A stretch of 7,921 bases of DNA from an uncultured Saprospiraceae bacterium. GTDB lineage: Bacteria > Bacteroidota > Bacteroidia > Chitinophagales > Saprospiraceae. A program made the position numbers and the translations under genes. The stretch is from the NCBI GenBank assembly GCA_905479665.1, contig CAJQNM010000298.1, positions 1 through 7,921 on the forward strand, written 5' to 3'. The notes under the pieces were generated by a model. That model saw only the letters and a program-made list of their open reading frames with translations. It was not told where the DNA came from and did no database searches. Positions 6,478 to 7,921 of the stretch are shown here, in pieces (positions within the stretch are counted from its first letter, which is position 1; the number at the start of each line of letters is the position of its first letter).

Positions 6478-6714
6478 CTATTTGGCTTCCTTCTCAAGAT
6501 ATTCGATGGCGTGACCGACGGTCTGAATGTTTTCAGCTTGCTCATCAGGAATCGAGATATCAAACTCTTTTTCAAACTCCATGATTAATTCGACAGTATC
6601 GAGCGAATCCGCTCCGAGATCATTCGTGAAGCTAGCTTCTGCGGTCACTTCAGATTGATCGACACCAAGCTTGTCTACTATAATCTTGGTCACCTTGTCA
6701 GTTATACTTGACAT
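6478..6714 (-). CDS. acpP: Acyl carrier protein
   Basis: This 78-residue acidic protein is the carrier of fatty acid synthesis. The phosphopantetheine attachment motif GADSLDTVELIMEFEKEF (34-51) has S37 as the modified serine, followed by DISIPDEQAENIQTVGHAI (52-70) forming helices III-IV. The length and the four-helix pattern are exactly those of bacterial AcpP. It starts at ATG 6714-6712 and ends with TAG. It is the first gene of the acpP-fabF-rnc string, transcribed away from pyruvate kinase, and is followed by a strong terminator, as expected for one of the most abundant small proteins of the cell. Confidence 0.98.
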   Translation of the reverse strand: MSSITDKVTKIIVDKLGVDQSEVTAEASFTNDLGADSLDTVELIMEFEKEFDISIPDEQAENIQTVGHAIEYLEKEAK

Positions 6715-6747
6715 AAAATTTCAATTAGGTTAATAAAATAATGGCTG

Positions 6748-6778
6748 CAAAATAAGGCTTTCGTAAAGTGATAAACAA
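6748..6778 (-). promoter_or_regulatory. Candidate acpP promoter (Bacteroidota-type)
   Basis: On the minus strand, TTG (6778-6776), a 20-base spacer and TTATTTTG (6755-6748) resemble the Bacteroidota primary sigma factor consensus TTG / TAnnTTTG, with one mismatch in the -7 box. A start site six or seven bases further on would give a leader of about 27 bases before the acpP ATG. The motif is short and chance matches are common in AT-rich DNA, so this is tentative. Confidence 0.3.
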
Positions 6779-6798
6779 CTTTTTTTTAAATCCACCAC

Positions 6799-6815
6799 TG
6801 TGCGTTCAATGCACA
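6799..6815. repeat. Short inverted repeat in the acpP/pyk divergent region
   Basis: TGTGC (6799-6803) and GCACA (6811-6815) form a 5-bp inverted repeat with a 7-base spacer, near the middle of the 217-base region between the divergent acpP and pyk starts. It lies upstream of the candidate acpP promoter, where an operator could sit. There is no T-run after it on the minus strand, and on the plus strand only mixed sequence follows, so it does not look like a terminator. Chance occurrence is quite possible. Confidence 0.25.
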
Positions 6816-6931
6816 TCATTTCATATCATTGCGGGCCTTATTGCAATTTCTACATTTGTAACAATTGCTGAGCAGGTTTCATAGTTCCCTCTTCATCCGC
6901 TAAATGCTAGAATATTTTGAAAATCAACAAC

Positions 6932-7921
6932 ATGAACATAGCCGATAGTCAGAAAACCAAGATTGTCGCGACCATCGGTCCCTCATCCAGTAGTTACTTG
7001 ATTCTCAAAGAGTTAGTCAAGGCTGGGGTCGACGTTTTTCGGGTTAATTTTTCGCATGGTACCCATAGCGAACATGAAAAGGTCATTCAAAACATTGTAA
7101 GGGTTAACAAGGAACTAGGTACGTATACCGGGATTCTCTGTGATCTCCAGGGACCAAAAATCCGCGTCGGCGATATCAAAGAGGGCCAAATCAACATTCG
7201 TCCTGGTGATCAAATTACTTTTACTGCCAAAGAATGTGTGGGGACAGCGGAAAAGCTGCACATCACCTACGCATCTTTTGCCAGAGACATAGAGGCAGGA
7301 GAGAAGGTCCTGATGGATGATGGAAAAGTCGTGCTCAAGGTGATCAGCACGACCAAAAAGAACTCTGCAGTCCTGGAGGTAGTAGCAGGTACTTCGATTT
7401 CTTCGCGAAAAGGTGTGAACCTGCCGGATACCAAGTTGACTACACCGGCGCTCACAGAAAAAGATGAGGCTGATCTCGAGTTTATCTTAACCCAACCCAT
7501 TCATTGGATTGCCCTGTCATTTGTGCGATATCCCAAGGATATCATAAACCTGAGGAAGCGCATAACGAAAGCGAAGCACAAGGCGCAAATAATCGCCAAG
7601 ATTGAAAAGCCCGAAGCCATAGAGCGGATTGAGAAGATCATCGATACAACAGATGCGATCATGATTGCTCGCGGTGATCTTGGGGTAGAGGTTCCGATGG
7701 AGCAGCTTCCCACATTGCAGAAGAAGATTGTGAAGCTGTGTCTCGAAAAAAGCCGGCCCTGCATTGTAGCAACACAGCTCATGGAGGGAATGATCAATGA
7801 CCTATTCCCGACACGGGCCGAAATACTGGATGTCGCCAACGCCGTACTAGATGGAACAGATGCGGTGATGCTCAGTGCCGAAACAGCTGTAGGCAAGCAC
7901 CCTGTCAAAGTGGTCGAGGCG
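6932..7921 (+). CDS. pyk: Pyruvate kinase, N-terminal 330 residues (3' end outside window)
   Basis: The frame is open from ATG 6932 to the window end (330 codons, no stop), about two thirds of a usual 470-480-residue enzyme. It converts phosphoenolpyruvate and ADP to pyruvate and ATP at the end of glycolysis in the cytoplasm. It begins KTKIVATIGPSS (8-19). Substrate and cation residues lie in VFRVNFSHG (35-43, with R37, N39 and S41) and D71 in LCDLQGPKIRVG. The PROSITE-type active-site segment IAKIEKPEAIERI (221-233) has K223 and E225, followed by ARGDLGVEVP (246-255) with D249, T281 in VATQLMEGM, and the TRAEILDVANAVLDGTDAVM segment (294-313). The B domain (about 75-165) is intact. The C-terminal regulatory domain is out of view. 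It is divergent from acpP; a start upstream of 6932 is not supported by homology. Confidence 0.96.
   Translation, partial: MNIADSQKTKIVATIGPSSSSYLILKELVKAGVDVFRVNFSHGTHSEHEKVIQNIVRVNKELGTYTGILCDLQGPKIRVGDIKEGQINIRPGDQITFTAKECVGTAEKLHITYASFARDIEAGEKVLMDDGKVVLKVISTTKKNSAVLEVVAGTSISSRKGVNLPDTKLTTPALTEKDEADLEFILTQPIHWIALSFVRYPKDIINLRKRITKAKHKAQIIAKIEKPEAIERIEKIIDTTDAIMIARGDLGVEVPMEQLPTLQKKIVKLCLEKSRPCIVATQLMEGMINDLFPTRAEILDVANAVLDGTDAVMLSAETAVGKHPVKVVEA

Noticed and set aside
6780..6787. Run of eight T as a plus-strand terminator
   Set aside because: No stem-loop precedes it on the plus strand, and no plus-strand gene ends there.
6880..6931. Bacteroidota-type promoter for pyk (ATATTTTG near 6911-6919)
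   Set aside because: The box has the wrong spacing within TAnnTTTG and there is no TTG at the right distance upstream, so I did not list it as a feature.
7501..7908. 135-codon minus-strand frame opposite pyruvate kinase
   Set aside because: The plus-strand frame encodes an unbroken pyruvate kinase with active-site motifs. The antisense product is Ser/Ile-rich and unrecognised.

Overview
The window looks like a chromosomal segment of a member of the Bacteroidota, possibly a Saprospira- or Cytophaga-like lineage; this is inferred from protein style and gene order, not from a marker gene. Supporting signs are the acpP-fabF-rnc gene string with a divergent pyruvate kinase gene, a galactokinase C-terminus of the GGGFGGC type, AT-rich gene starts without clear Shine-Dalgarno sequences, two TTG starts, and a lipoprotein form of the formylglycine-generating enzyme.

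Layout, left to right. Positions 1-204 (+) hold the 3' end of galactokinase (galK). It is followed after 20 bases by 225-1373 (+), a lipoprotein formylglycine-generating enzyme with both catalytic cysteines. Converging on it from the right is a two-gene minus-strand anti-phage cassette: an ABC-type AAA ATPase (3377-2076, PtuA-like) and an HNH endonuclease of the TIGR02646 type (2079-1438, PtuB-like). Together these match a stand-alone Septu system, with no retron reverse transcriptase in the window. The cassette is visibly AT-richer than its surroundings. Next, still on the minus strand, is a 316-residue ORF (4397-3447) resembling the C-terminal part of bacterial SWIM zinc-finger proteins but lacking the SWIM domain. 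Its start overlaps the stop of rnc.

The right half is housekeeping. On the minus strand, acpP (6714-6478), a strong intrinsic terminator/attenuator (6450-6413), fabF (6369-5131) and rnc (5155-4394) lie in transcription order. A 217-base divergent intergenic region separates acpP from pyruvate kinase (6932 to the window end, +, 3' truncated).

How the parts relate. AcpP carries the growing acyl chain and FabF elongates it, so these two form a fatty-acid synthesis pair. The terminator between them probably makes acpP transcripts more abundant than fabF-rnc transcripts. The SWIM-like gene is translationally coupled to rnc. The Septu genes are coupled to each other and sit downstream of the SWIM-like gene in the same direction, so they may be served by readthrough as well as by a promoter in the 69-base gap. 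No RNA genes, IS elements or CRISPR arrays were seen. The most notable items are the Septu cassette and the SWIM-less ORF attached to rnc. Nothing in the window is clearly a wholly undescribed system.
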